From: Roseateles aquatilis
GTDB lineage: Bacteria; Pseudomonadota; Gammaproteobacteria; Burkholderiales; Burkholderiaceae_C
Length of the DNA: 64,000 nucleotides
Direction: 5' to 3'
NCBI RefSeq assembly: GCF_002205645.1
Contig: NZ_NIOF01000008.1
Location: forward strand, 1-64,000
Part shown: positions 43,821 to 52,880 of the stretch, one piece after another
How positions within the stretch are numbered: the stretch's first letter is position 1
Layout: every line of letters begins with the position of its first letter
Notes under the pieces: generated by a model
Told to the model about the DNA's origin: nothing
Databases searched by the model: none
Seen by the model: the letters and a program-made list of their open reading frames with translations, nothing else
Position numbers and translations under genes: made by a program

Positions 43821-45854
43821 ATGAGCTCCAACCTTCAACAGGCGGCGGACACCTTGATGGCGGCGATCCGGGCGCATCCCGACGACGCCCGGCATCACCT
43901 CCAGCTCGGCAACCTGCTGGCCGGCGTCGGCGACTGGGCCGCCGCCGAGGTCTGTTATGCGAATTGCTGCCACCTGCAGCCCAAGAGCGCCAACCTCCAG
44001 TACAACTGGGGCGTGTCGCTGCAGGAGCTCAGCCGGATTCCCGAGGCGATCGAGGCCTTCGAGCGCGCGCTGACCATCAACCCCGGCTACGCGGCGGCGT
44101 TTTTCGCGCTGGGGCTGGCCTACAAGCGGCTGGAAGCCTTCGACGCGGCATTGGTCGCCTTCGATTGCGCGATCGGCCTCGACGGCAAGGACCCGAAGCC
44201 CCGGCTCGAACGCGGTCGCACGCTGTTGCAGATGGGACGGCACGCCGAGTGCCTGGCCGAGATCGATGCGCAGCCCGACGCGTTCCGCGCCGACCCCGAG
44301 GTGCAGAACCTGCGCGGCATCGCGCTCAAGCACCTGGGCCGCGCGCAGGAGGCGCTGGCGGCCTACGACCTGGCCATCCGGGCCAGGCCGGACTACCTCG
44401 ACGCGATCTACAACCGCGCCAACCTGCGTCTGCTGGCGCGGCAGTTCTCGCTGGCGCTGGAGGACTTCGACCGGGCCCATGCGCTGAAGCCCGACCTCGA
44501 CTGGCTGCCCGGCCTGCGGCTCTACACGGCGATGCATGTCTTCGACTGGCGTGAGGTCGATGCGCGGCTGGCGGCGCTGCTCGACGATGTGTCGCAGGGG
44601 CGGCGCGGCGTGCAGCCGCTGGTGCTCGAATGCCTGGTGGACGATCCCGCGGCGCATCAACAGGCCGCGCGGATCTGGCATCAGAGCACGCAGGCGCCGC
44701 GGGTCGCCTGGGAGCCGGCCGTCGCGCCCGCGCAGGACGGCAGGATCCGCGTCGCCTACGTCTCGCGCGACTTCAAGCCGCACCCGGTGGCGTACCTGAT
44801 GGCCGAGGTCTTCGAGCTGCACGACCGCGAGCGCTTCGAGGTCATCGGCATCAACTACGGCGCCGCGCGCGACGACGAGGTGCAGGCGCGGCTGCGCGCG
44901 GGCTTCGATCGGTTCCTCGACGTCGCGCACTTGCAGGACAAGCAGATCGCCGAGCTGTGCCGCCAACTGGGCGTCGACATCGCCGTCGACCTGACCGGCT
45001 TCACCGAGGGCGCGCGCGGCGGGATCTTCGCGTGGCGCGCGGCGCCGGTGCAGATGCTCTACATCGGCTATCTGGGCACGTCGGGCTCGCCGCTCTACGA
45101 CTACCTGATCGCCGACCCGGTGACCGTGCCGCCCGAGACGCGCCCCTTCCACGACGAGCGGATCCTCTACCTGCCGTCGTATCAAGCGAACGACCGACGC
45201 CGGCCGCGACCGCCGACGACGAAGGGCCGGGCGGCGCTCGGACTGCCGGAGACCGGCTTCGTCTATTGCTGCTTCAACAACCCGTGCAAGATCACGCCGG
45301 CGGTCTTCGAGACGTGGATGACGATCCTGCGGCAGGTGCCCGGCTCGGTGCTGTGGGTGCTGGAGGAAGACCCCCGCGCCGCCGAGAACCTGCGCGCGCA
45401 CGCGGCGCGCCTGGGCGTGGCGGGCGAGCGGATCGTGCTGGCCGGACGCGCGGACCGCGACGCCTATCTGGCGAGCCTGCGGGCGGCCGACCTGTTCCTC
45501 GACACCTTGCCCTACAACGCCGGCGCGACCGCCAGCGATGCGTTGTGGATGGGGCTGCCGGTGCTGACGCGCCTCGGGCAGTCGTTCTGCGCGCGGGTCG
45601 CGGCGAGCCTGCTGACGGCGGTGGGTCTGCCGGAGCTCATCGCGCGCGACGCCGATGACTACGTGCGCCGGGCCGTCGACCTGGCGACGCGGCCCGGGCT
45701 GCTCGACGGCCTGCGCCAGCGGCTGCGGGACGGCGCGCGGGACTCGGCGCTGTTCGACGCGCCGGGGTTCGTCAGGACGCTGGAGGCGGGATACGAGGCG
45801 GTGCACCGCGCCCGCTTGAGCGGCGCGGCGCCCGACGACGTCAGAGTCGGCTGA
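43821..45854 (+). CDS. TPR protein with O-GlcNAc transferase (SPINDLY/GT41) domain
   Basis: This 677-residue cytosolic protein has about six TPR repeats (residues 10-235, for example LQYNWGVSLQELSRIPEAIE) followed by a GT41 catalytic region: VAYVSRDFKPHPVAYLM, QMLYIGYLGTSGSPLYDYLI, YCCFNNPCKITPAVFETW and DTLPYNAGATASDALWMG. GT41 enzymes transfer N-acetylglucosamine (OGT) or fucose (SPY) to Ser/Thr of proteins; bacterial members can glycosylate flagellins, pilins or adhesins. No obvious substrate gene is adjacent. The last 14 bp overlap the convergent AI-2E permease gene. Confidence 0.88.
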   Translation: MSSNLQQAADTLMAAIRAHPDDARHHLQLGNLLAGVGDWAAAEVCYANCCHLQPKSANLQYNWGVSLQELSRIPEAIEAFERALTINPGYAAAFFALGLAYKRLEAFDAALVAFDCAIGLDGKDPKPRLERGRTLLQMGRHAECLAEIDAQPDAFRADPEVQNLRGIALKHLGRAQEALAAYDLAIRARPDYLDAIYNRANLRLLARQFSLALEDFDRAHALKPDLDWLPGLRLYTAMHVFDWREVDARLAALLDDVSQGRRGVQPLVLECLVDDPAAHQQAARIWHQSTQAPRVAWEPAVAPAQDGRIRVAYVSRDFKPHPVAYLMAEVFELHDRERFEVIGINYGAARDDEVQARLRAGFDRFLDVAHLQDKQIAELCRQLGVDIAVDLTGFTEGARGGIFAWRAAPVQMLYIGYLGTSGSPLYDYLIADPVTVPPETRPFHDERILYLPSYQANDRRRPRPPTTKGRAALGLPETGFVYCCFNNPCKITPAVFETWMTILRQVPGSVLWVLEEDPRAAENLRAHAARLGVAGERIVLAGRADRDAYLASLRAADLFLDTLPYNAGATASDALWMGLPVLTRLGQSFCARVAASLLTAVGLPELIARDADDYVRRAVDLATRPGLLDGLRQRLRDGARDSALFDAPGFVRTLEAGYEAVHRARLSGAAPDDVRVG

Positions 45855-46935
45855 CCTCGTCCCGGTCGCCCACCGGATACCGCCGCTCCGCCGCCACGAT
45901 GTCCCAGACCGCGATGAACATCGCCGCGATCAGCGGCCCGATCACGAAGCCGTTCAGGCCGAACACGGCCATCCCGCCCAGCGTCGACAGCAGCACGATG
46001 TAGTCCGGCATCTTGGTGTCCTTGCCGACCAGCAGCGGCCGCAGCAGGTTGTCCACCAGCCCGATCACGACGGTCCCGAACAGCAGCAGCCCGACGCCCG
46101 AGCCGACGTGCCCGGTCGCCAGCAGGTAGATCGCCACCGGCCCCCACACCAGCGCCGCGCCGACCGCCGGCAGCAGCGACAGGAAGGCCATCAGCACCGC
46201 CCACAGCACCGGCGCGTGGATGCCCAGGATCCAGAACGCGAAGCCGCCCAGCGCGCCTTGCAGCGCCGCCACGGCGATGTTGCCCTTGACGGTGGCGCGG
46301 ATGACGGTGCGGAACTTCTCGCCCAGCTGGCGCTTGTAGGCGTCCTGCAGCGGCAGCGCGTCGCGGATGCGCATCGACAGCTGCTCGCCGTCGCGCAGCA
46401 GGAAGAACAGCAGGTAGAGCATCACGCAGAAGCTCACCAGGAAGTCGAAGGTGTCCTGGCCGAAGCCCAGCGCCTTGGTCGCCATGAATTGGCTGCCCTG
46501 GTTGAGCGCGCTGCCCAGCTTGTCCTGCAGCGTCGACAGGTTGTGCAGGCCCAGGCGCTCCAGCACGTCCAGCAGCCAGCTCGGCAGGGCCGCGTAGACC
46601 TGCGCGACGTAGGTGCCGAAGTTGAAGCGCCCCGACTTGACCATCTCGAAGACGACCGCCGCCTCCTGCACCAGCGCGCCCATCACGTAGGTCAGCGGCA
46701 GCACCACCAGCAGCAGGATGACCAGGATGGACAGCCCGGCCGCCACGCCGGGGCGGCGCGTCTTGCGCAGCAGCCGCCGGTACAGCGGCTGGAAGACGAT
46801 GGCCAGGGCCACGGCCCACAGCACCGCGCTCAACATCGGCCACAGGATCCAGCCGAAGGCCAGCGTCACCAGCGCCAGCAGGCACAGGAAGGATCGGTTC
46901 TGCAGCGCGGGGACCAGCTTGCCAGGGGGGCTCAT
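45841..46935 (-). CDS. AI-2E/PerM-family transporter
   Basis: This 364-residue protein has about eight membrane helices in the family layout: a paired N-terminal block (CLLALVTLAFGWILWPMLSA, LSILVILLLVVLPLTYVMG), a soluble loop with two amphipathic helices, then FLVSFCVMLYLLFFLLRDG, LSLLPAVGAALVWGPVAIYL and FGLNGFVIGPLIAAMFIAVW. The family includes the proposed autoinducer-2 exporter TqsA and Na/H antiporters, so the substrate cannot be assigned. ATG 46935 is chosen because the longer frame adds a polar Arg/Pro stretch. It lies 84 bp after mpl and may be co-transcribed with it. Confidence 0.87.
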   Translation of the reverse strand: MSPPGKLVPALQNRSFLCLLALVTLAFGWILWPMLSAVLWAVALAIVFQPLYRRLLRKTRRPGVAAGLSILVILLLVVLPLTYVMGALVQEAAVVFEMVKSGRFNFGTYVAQVYAALPSWLLDVLERLGLHNLSTLQDKLGSALNQGSQFMATKALGFGQDTFDFLVSFCVMLYLLFFLLRDGEQLSMRIRDALPLQDAYKRQLGEKFRTVIRATVKGNIAVAALQGALGGFAFWILGIHAPVLWAVLMAFLSLLPAVGAALVWGPVAIYLLATGHVGSGVGLLLFGTVVIGLVDNLLRPLLVGKDTKMPDYIVLLSTLGGMAVFGLNGFVIGPLIAAMFIAVWDIVAAERRYPVGDRDEVSRL

Positions 46936-47019
46936 CGTGTCGTCGCTCCTCGGGAGAATCTCGGGATTCGGGATCGCGCCACCGGCCCTCGCCGGCACGC
47001 GGGGCGCAGGATCGCCGCT

Positions 47020-48384
47020 TTACTTCAGCGCGTCCAGCAACTTCTCGTGGATGCCGTCGAAGCCGCCGTTGCTCATGCACAGCACGTGATCGCCCGGCCG
47101 CGCCGCCTGTTTCACCAGCGCGACCAGCGCGTCGACATCGGCGCCGACCACCGCCTGCTCGCCCAGCGGCGCGAGCGCCTCGCGCGCGTCCCAGGTCAGG
47201 CCGGCCTGGTTGCAGAAGCTCAGGTCCGCTTCCTCCAGCGCCCACGGCAGCAGCGCCTTCATCGTGCCCAGCTTCATGGTGTTGGAGCGCGGCTCGAAGA
47301 CCGCCAGGATGCGCTCCTGCGGGGCGATGCGGCGGCGCAGCCCGTCGATGGTGGTGTGGATCGCCGTGGGGTGATGGGCGAAGTCGTCGTAGACCTTCAC
47401 GCCGTGGGCCTCGCCGCGCAGCTCCAGGCGCCGACGCACGTTCTTGAAGCCGGACAGCGCGGCGCAGGCCTGCTCCGCGTCGATGCCCACGTGCTCCGCG
47501 GCGGCGATCGCGGCCAGCGCGTTGAGCTGGTTGTGCTCGCCCAGCAGCTCCCAGTTGACGTGGCCCACCTTCAGGCTGCCGCGCAGCACGTCGAAGGACT
47601 GCGGCTCGCCACGCGCGCGCAGCGCGCCGGGCTCCTCCTTGCGCGCGCCGAAGCGCTGCACCTCGCTCCAGCAGCCGCGCGCCAGCACGCGTTGCAGCGC
47701 TTCCTCGCGTGCGTTGACGACCAGCCGGCCCGTCGGCGGCACCGTCCGCACCAGGTGGTGGAACTGGGTCTCGATCGCCGCCAGGTCCGGGAAGATGTCG
47801 GCGTGGTCGTGCTCCAGGTTGTTCAGGATCGCCGTGCGCGGCCGGTAATGGACGAACTTGCTGCGCTTGTCGAAGAAGGCGGTGTCGTACTCATCGGCCT
47901 CGATGACGAAGTGCCGGCCGGCGCCCAGCCGCGCCGACACGCCGAAGTTCTGCGGCACGCCGCCGATCAGGAATCCGGGCGCGAGGCCAGCGGACTCCAG
48001 GATCCACGTCAGCATCGACGTCGTCGACGTCTTGCCGTGCGTGCCGGCGACCGCCAGCACGTGCCGCCCCTGCAGCACATGTTCCGCCAGCCACTGCGGG
48101 CCGCTGGTGTACGGCAGCCCGGCGTCGAGGATCGCCTCCATCAGCGGGAAGCGGCCCTCCGACGAGCGCGTCACCACGTTGCCGATCACGAACAGGTCCG
48201 GCTTCAGGTCCAGTTGCTCCGCGCCGAAGCCCTGGATCAACTCGATCCCCAGCGCCTCCAGCTGCGTGGACATCGGCGGATAGACATTGGCATCGCAGCC
48301 GGTCACCGTGTGGCCGGCTTCCCGGGCCAGCGCCGCCAGGCCTCCCATGAAGGTGCCGCAGATGCCTAGGATGTGGATATGCAT
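47020..48384 (-). CDS. mpl: UDP-N-acetylmuramate:tripeptide ligase (murein recycling)
   Basis: Mpl reattaches the recycled tripeptide L-Ala-gamma-D-Glu-meso-DAP to UDP-MurNAc. The 454-residue Mur-ligase has HILGICGTFMGGLAALA, the ATP loop VAGTHGKTSTTSML, the central EADEYDTAFFDKRSKFVHY and the C-terminal FEPRSNTMKLG, all typical of Mpl rather than MurC. ATG 48384 is the family start. The 245-bp gap before hemL (48385-48629) shows no gene or clear signal. Confidence 0.94.
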   Translation of the reverse strand: MHIHILGICGTFMGGLAALAREAGHTVTGCDANVYPPMSTQLEALGIELIQGFGAEQLDLKPDLFVIGNVVTRSSEGRFPLMEAILDAGLPYTSGPQWLAEHVLQGRHVLAVAGTHGKTSTTSMLTWILESAGLAPGFLIGGVPQNFGVSARLGAGRHFVIEADEYDTAFFDKRSKFVHYRPRTAILNNLEHDHADIFPDLAAIETQFHHLVRTVPPTGRLVVNAREEALQRVLARGCWSEVQRFGARKEEPGALRARGEPQSFDVLRGSLKVGHVNWELLGEHNQLNALAAIAAAEHVGIDAEQACAALSGFKNVRRRLELRGEAHGVKVYDDFAHHPTAIHTTIDGLRRRIAPQERILAVFEPRSNTMKLGTMKALLPWALEEADLSFCNQAGLTWDAREALAPLGEQAVVGADVDALVALVKQAARPGDHVLCMSNGGFDGIHEKLLDALK

Positions 48385-48629
48385 GTCTGTCTCTCAGCTG
48401 CTGTACCAATCGGTAAGCAAGGGTAATGCCTGTCGCGAGGTGAAATCGATGCGACGGGGTAGGGCCGGTTCGGGATGGACTGCCACCGCGTCAGGGGCGA
48501 TCGACGGCGTGCCCGGCCCGGCCGCTCGGTCCTCGTGCGTGGCAGGCCACATGCCCGGCGCTGGTTCGGCGCCGGTCCGGCCGTGGCGGCGAGGGCTGCA
48601 TCGTTGCAAACGGTGGGCGCCCGGACCGA

Positions 48630-49916
48630 TCAGCGCAGCGCCTGGCGGGCCGCTTCGAGGGTGGCGTCGATGTCGGCGTCGGTGTGCGCGGCGGACACGA
48701 AGCCGGCCTCGTACAGCGCCGGCGCCAGATACACGCCGGCGTCCAGCATCGCGTGGAAGAAGCGGTTGAAGCGCTCCTTGTCCGTGGTCATCACGGTCGT
48801 GTAGTTCTGCGGCAGCTCGGACATCAGGAAGAAGCCGAACATGCCGCCTTCGCTGTCGACGCTGAACGGCACGCCGTTCTCGTCCGCAACGCGTTTCAGG
48901 CCGTCGACCAGCCGGCGCGTCTTCGCCGACAGTGCGTCGAAGAAGCCGGGCTTGCGGATCTCGCGCAGCGTGGCCAGGCCGCAGGCGGTCGCCACCGGAT
49001 TGCCCGACAGCGTGCCGGCCTGGTAGACGCCGCCCAGCGGGGCCAGGTGGCGCATGATCTCGCGGCTGGCGCCGAAGGCGGCCAGCGGCATGCCGCCGCC
49101 GATGACCTTGCCGAAGACGCTGATGTCCGGCACGAAACCCGGGATCAGGTCCGCGTACAGCCCCTGCGCGCTGCGCAGGCCGACGCGGAAGCCGGTCATC
49201 ACCTCGTCCAGCACCAGCAGCGCGCCGTGGCGGCGGCACAGCTCGCGCAGGCGGGTCATGAACGGCACGCTGGCGCGCACGAAGTTCATGTTGCCGGCGA
49301 TCGGCTCGACGATCACGCACGCCAGCTCCGGGCCGTGCAGCGCGAAGGCCTCGTCCAGCTGGGCGACGTTGTTGTACTCGAGCACGATGGTGTGCTGCGC
49401 CGTCGCTTCCGGCACGCCGGCGCTGGTCGGGTGGCCGAAGGTCGCCAGGCCGGAGCCCGCCTTCACCAGCAGCGCGTCGGTGTGGCCGTGATAGCAGCCC
49501 TCGAACTTGATGAACTTGCTGCGCTGCGTCGCGCCGCGGGCCAGGCGGATGGCGCTCATCGTCGCCTCGGTGCCGGAGCTGACCAGGCGGATCTGCTCGC
49601 AGCTCGGGACCAGGCCGAGGATCTCCTCGGCCAGCTCGACCTCGCGCTCGGTCGGGGCGCCGAAGGAGAAGCCGTCCAGCGCCGCCTTCTGCACCGCCTC
49701 CAGCACCGCCGGGTGGCCGTGGCCCAGGATCATCGGGCCCCAGGAGCCGATGTAGTCGATGTAGCGCTTGCCGTCGGCGTCGACGATGTGGGCGCCTTCA
49801 CCGCGCGTGATGAAGCGCGGCGTGCCGCCCACCGCGCGAAAGGCGCGCACCGGCGAATTCACGCCGCCGGGGATGACGCGCTGGGCGCGGGCGAACAGGG
49901 TCTCGTTCTGGCTCAT
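48630..49916 (-). CDS. hemL: Glutamate-1-semialdehyde 2,1-aminomutase
   Basis: HemL makes 5-aminolevulinate, the first tetrapyrrole precursor, from glutamate-1-semialdehyde. The 428-residue PLP enzyme has the complete set: [11 protein letters not shown] near the start, [39 protein letters not shown] and [15 protein letters not shown] with PLP Lys270. ATG 49916 is the family start; a longer frame adds 12 residues without support. It lies next to thiD on the same strand, 72 bp away. Confidence 0.96.
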   Translation of the reverse strand: MSQNETLFARAQRVIPGGVNSPVRAFRAVGGTPRFITRGEGAHIVDADGKRYIDYIGSWGPMILGHGHPAVLEAVQKAALDGFSFGAPTEREVELAEEILGLVPSCEQIRLVSSGTEATMSAIRLARGATQRSKFIKFEGCYHGHTDALLVKAGSGLATFGHPTSAGVPEATAQHTIVLEYNNVAQLDEAFALHGPELACVIVEPIAGNMNFVRASVPFMTRLRELCRRHGALLVLDEVMTGFRVGLRSAQGLYADLIPGFVPDISVFGKVIGGGMPLAAFGASREIMRHLAPLGGVYQAGTLSGNPVATACGLATLREIRKPGFFDALSAKTRRLVDGLKRVADENGVPFSVDSEGGMFGFFLMSELPQNYTTVMTTDKERFNRFFHAMLDAGVYLAPALYEAGFVSAAHTDADIDATLEAARQALR

Positions 49917-49988
49917 GGGGTCGGGAATCCGGGGGAACTGCGAAAACTGCAAGGCAACAGGGCGGCAAGGGGGCGCGCGCGGCGCGGC

Positions 49989-50963
49989 TCAATGAATGCG
50001 GCGCGGGCCGCGGCTGGGCGGCTCGTCCATCGTCAGCTCGTCGGTCGCGGCTGCCGGTGCCGCGCCGGTGCCTTCCGCGCCTTCCTCCCCCTCCTCGCCG
50101 GGCGGCAGCGCCCAGAAGAAGCGGTCCGGCACGACGTTGCCCATGCCCGGGCGGAAGCCCGCCTCCAGCGACTGGTCGAGGAAGGCGAGCGCCTCGCCGA
50201 CCGCGTCGTGCGGCTCCGAGCCGACCGACAGCAGTGCCGCCAGCGCGGCCGACAGCGTGTCGCCGGCGCCGACGAAGCTGGCCTCGAAGCGCTCGAACTT
50301 CTCGCCCGTGATGGCGCCCTGCGGGCCGGCCAGCACGTTGTCGATGAACTGGTTGGGCAAGCCGATGCCGGTCACCAGCACATGCGCGGCGCCATGCTGG
50401 TTCGCGGCCACCGCCAGCTCGCGCGGCGAGGCGGGGCGGTCGGCGTCCCAGTCGGGCAGCAGGCAGTCGCTCAATGTCTTGTGGTTGCCCACCAGCACCA
50501 GCGTCTGCGGCAGCACCAGCTCGCGGAACGCGTCCAGGTAGCTCTGCTGCTGCTCCTCGTCGAGCCAGGAGATGCTCGGCAGGTAGGCCACCAGCGGCAC
50601 GTCGGGATAGTCGGACAGTACCTCCGCCACCGACGAGATGCCCTCGGCGCTGCCCAGGAAGCCGACCTTCCACGCGGCCACCGGGACGTCCTCGAGGATG
50701 GAGCGGGCCTGCTCGACGATGCAGTCCCCGTCCAGCGTGTGGTGATCGAAGACCTCGGCCGTGTCGCGCATGACGATGGCCGTCACCACGGGCAGCGCGT
50801 GCGCGCCCATGGCCGCGATCGTCGCCACGTCGCCGGCGCTGCCGCCGGCGCCGCTGGGATCGGAGGCATTGAAGCTCATGACGCAGGCGGGCGGCGGCGA
50901 TTCCTGATCGTCGGCCGGCGCTGCGTCCTGGGGATCCTGGAGATGGGGGTCTTGACGGCTCAT
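49989..50963 (-). CDS. thiD: Hydroxymethylpyrimidine/phosphomethylpyrimidine kinase
   Basis: ThiD phosphorylates HMP and HMP-P in thiamine synthesis. The 324-residue ribokinase-like protein has the family start FNASDPSGAGGSAGDVATIAA, GFLGSAEGI, and the anion-hole/catalytic motif FVGAGDTLSAALAAL. It is longer than the usual about 265 residues because of a Pro/Asp-rich N-terminus and an acidic Ala/Gly tail (EEGEEGAEGTG). It is divergent from the rubredoxin gene. No other thiamine gene lies in the window and no TPP riboswitch is visible upstream. Confidence 0.85.
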   Translation of the reverse strand: MSRQDPHLQDPQDAAPADDQESPPPACVMSFNASDPSGAGGSAGDVATIAAMGAHALPVVTAIVMRDTAEVFDHHTLDGDCIVEQARSILEDVPVAAWKVGFLGSAEGISSVAEVLSDYPDVPLVAYLPSISWLDEEQQQSYLDAFRELVLPQTLVLVGNHKTLSDCLLPDWDADRPASPRELAVAANQHGAAHVLVTGIGLPNQFIDNVLAGPQGAITGEKFERFEASFVGAGDTLSAALAALLSVGSEPHDAVGEALAFLDQSLEAGFRPGMGNVVPDRFFWALPPGEEGEEGAEGTGAAPAAATDELTMDEPPSRGPRRIH

Positions 50964-51072
50964 GGAGGGGCGGCGCGAAGCCGTGAACTGATGCGCATAA
51001 CGTGAAGAAGCACCGCGGATGACTGTTGTTTCATCGGTACTTCTGCCCCCTGGGGTGTCCGGGGGGCATGGC

Positions 51073-51092
51073 TACAATCTTTCGATCATTGT
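51073..51092 (+). promoter_or_regulatory. Possible promoter and small inverted repeat before the rubredoxin gene
   Basis: TACAAT (51073-51078) looks like a -10 element with no clear -35. ACAAT (51074-51078) and ATTGT (51088-51092) form an inverted repeat with a 9-base centre just before the start codon. An operator is possible. Confidence 0.35.
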
Positions 51093-51096
51093 AGTG

Positions 51097-51288
51097 ATGC
51101 AAAGTCAACCCATCGTGAGCGAAGCAAGGACCTGGATGTGCCTGATCTGTGGCTGGATTTATGACGAGGCCGCGGGCGACCCCGACCACGCCATCGCTCC
51201 GGGCACGCGTTGGGAAGATGTCGACATGAACTGGACCTGTCCCGAATGCGGCGCCCGCAAGGAGGACTTCGAAATGGTCCAGATCTGA
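51097..51288 (+). CDS. Rubredoxin
   Basis: This 63-residue electron carrier has one Fe bound by four Cys: CLICGW and CPECGA, with the intervening YDEAAGDPDHAIAPGTRWED typical of rubredoxin (the acidic/aromatic loop). Only a 10-residue polar extension precedes the core. ATG 51097 was chosen; ATG 51136 would give the bare domain. It lies directly upstream of pilG, an arrangement seen in many beta- and gammaproteobacteria, but no functional link to the Chp pathway is known to me. Confidence 0.93.
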   Translation: MQSQPIVSEARTWMCLICGWIYDEAAGDPDHAIAPGTRWEDVDMNWTCPECGARKEDFEMVQI

Positions 51289-51412
51289 CCCCTTCATCGC
51301 CGCATCGCCCGGGATCGCTGTCTTCGATCATCACCGCGGCCTTGCGGCGACGTTTCTGTCGCGAGCTTGAAATTTCTCTGACAACCAACGTCTGAACAAT
51401 ACGGAGAACAGC

Positions 51413-51808
51413 TTGGAATCCAGCGCGAGCCCCCGCACGGCGACCAAGGTGCTGGTCATCGACGACAGCAACACGATCCGCCGCAGCGCCGAGATCTTCC
51501 TGAAGCAGGGCGGCCACGAGGTCGTGCTGGCCGAGGACGGTTTCGACGCGCTGGCCAAGCTGAGCGACTACCAGCCGGACCTGGTCTTCTGCGACATCCT
51601 GATGCCGCGCCTGGACGGCTACCAGACCTGCGCCATCATCAAGCGCAACCCGCAGTTCTCGTCGGTGCCGGTGATCATGCTGTCGTCCAAGGACGGCCTG
51701 TTCGACAAGGCCCGCGGACGCATGGTGGGCTCGCAGGACTACCTGACCAAGCCGTTCACGAAAGACCAGTTGCTCCAGGCCGTGCGACAGCACCGCCGCG
51801 AGGCCTGA
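51413..51808 (+). CDS. pilG: Twitching motility response regulator PilG
   Basis: PilG is a single-domain CheY-like receiver that promotes pilus extension when phosphorylated by ChpA. In the 131-residue protein the phospho-acceptor Asp61 lies in VFCDILMPRLDG, with the acidic pair in VIDDSNTIRRSAE and Lys in YLTKPFTK. The start is a TTG at 51413, six bases after GGAG, with no ATG nearby; the SDASPRTATK-like N-terminal tail is short. It is first of the pilGHIJ-chpA series, 124 bp after the rubredoxin gene. Confidence 0.92.
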   Translation: MESSASPRTATKVLVIDDSNTIRRSAEIFLKQGGHEVVLAEDGFDALAKLSDYQPDLVFCDILMPRLDGYQTCAIIKRNPQFSSVPVIMLSSKDGLFDKARGRMVGSQDYLTKPFTKDQLLQAVRQHRREA

Positions 51809-51924
51809 CCGCCCGCGGCACGTCGCCCACCCGGAGATCCGCGCCGACCCGATCCCTACCGACCGACGCCTCATCGACGCCCACCGACGACCAGGCCGCC
51901 GCGAGCCCGCCACACGGAGTTCTC

Positions 51925-52290
51925 ATGTCCATCCAAAAGATCCTGCTGGTCGACGATTCGAAGACCGAGCTGCATCACCTCAGCGACCTGCTGAGCAAGC
52001 GCGGCTTTTCCGTGCGCACCGCCGAGAACGGCGAGGAAGCGATGAAGCGCCTGGCCGAGGAAAAGCCCGACCTGATCCTGATGGACGTGGTGATGCCCGG
52101 CCAGAACGGCTTCCAGCTGACCCGCGCCATCACCCGCGACGAGCGCTACGCCGACGTGCCGGTGATCATGTGCACCAGCAAGAACCAGGAGACCGACAAG
52201 GTCTGGGGCATGCGCCAGGGCGCGCGCGACTACGTCGTCAAGCCGGTCAAGGCCGAAGAGCTGCTGGCCAAGATCAAGGCGCTGGGCTGA
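51925..52290 (+). CDS. pilH: Twitching motility response regulator PilH
   Basis: PilH is the second CheY-like receiver of the Chp pathway; it favours retraction and may act as a phosphate sink opposing PilG. In the 121-residue protein Asp54 lies in LILMDVVMPGQNG, with the acidic pair in LLVDDSKTELHH and the invariant Lys in YVVKPVKAEE. ATG 51925 follows GGAG. It is 116 bp after pilG and 4 bp before pilI. Confidence 0.93.
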   Translation: MSIQKILLVDDSKTELHHLSDLLSKRGFSVRTAENGEEAMKRLAEEKPDLILMDVVMPGQNGFQLTRAITRDERYADVPVIMCTSKNQETDKVWGMRQGARDYVVKPVKAEELLAKIKALG

Positions 52291-52294
52291 CACC

Positions 52295-52813
52295 ATGGCC
52301 AACAAGCAAGCGCTGCGCGAACTTCAACAACGGCTGGCGCAGCGCATGCAGGCGGCGCGCGAGGCGCCGCTGGCCGCGAGCTGGCTGGCCGTCGAATGTG
52401 CCGGCCTCGGCCTGCTGCTGCCGCTCAAGCAATCCGGGGAAATCTTCACGCCCGTGCCGTTGCAGGCCGTCCCGTACACGCAACCCTGGATGCTGGGCGT
52501 GGCCAACTTGCGCGGCGGCTTGCACACGGTGGTGGACCTGTCGGCCTTCCTGGGCCTGCGCGGCCCGAGCAGCCTGACGCCGGCCCATCGGCTGGTGTCG
52601 GTCAGTCCCGAGCTGGGCGTCAACTGCGCGCTGCTGGTGGACCAGTTGCTGGGGCTGCGCGGCGACGAGCAATTGCATGTCGAGCCGGACGCGCCCGGCC
52701 ATCCCGATTTCGCGCCCCGGCGCATGCGCGACGAGTCCGGCCGGCGCTGGCAGGTGCTGGACCTGGAGGCGCTGACGCAGCATCCGCAGTTCCTGCGCAT
52801 CGTTCTGAACTGA
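52295..52813 (+). CDS. pilI: CheW-like coupling protein PilI
   Basis: PilI couples the receptor PilJ to the kinase ChpA. The 172-residue CheW-domain protein has the usual elements: VPLQAVPYTQPWMLGVANLR, followed by GGLHTVVDLSAFLGL and GVNCALLVDQLLGL. It starts 4 bp after pilH. Similar small CheW proteins in other Chp systems bind the receptor tip. Confidence 0.92.
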   Translation: MANKQALRELQQRLAQRMQAAREAPLAASWLAVECAGLGLLLPLKQSGEIFTPVPLQAVPYTQPWMLGVANLRGGLHTVVDLSAFLGLRGPSSLTPAHRLVSVSPELGVNCALLVDQLLGLRGDEQLHVEPDAPGHPDFAPRRMRDESGRRWQVLDLEALTQHPQFLRIVLN

Positions 52814-52880
52814 GCGCCAGGCGGCGGTCCCGTCGCAGGCCCGCATCGACGAAACGACGAAACGACCAAACGAGGGTGAG

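Noticed and set aside
48385-48629. Small open frames between mpl and hemL
   Set aside because: They are short, lack ribosome sites and family features, and overlap shadows of both genes.
50964-51096. A TPP riboswitch before thiD
   Set aside because: I looked for the CUGAGA and ACYUGA-type core on the minus strand and found none.
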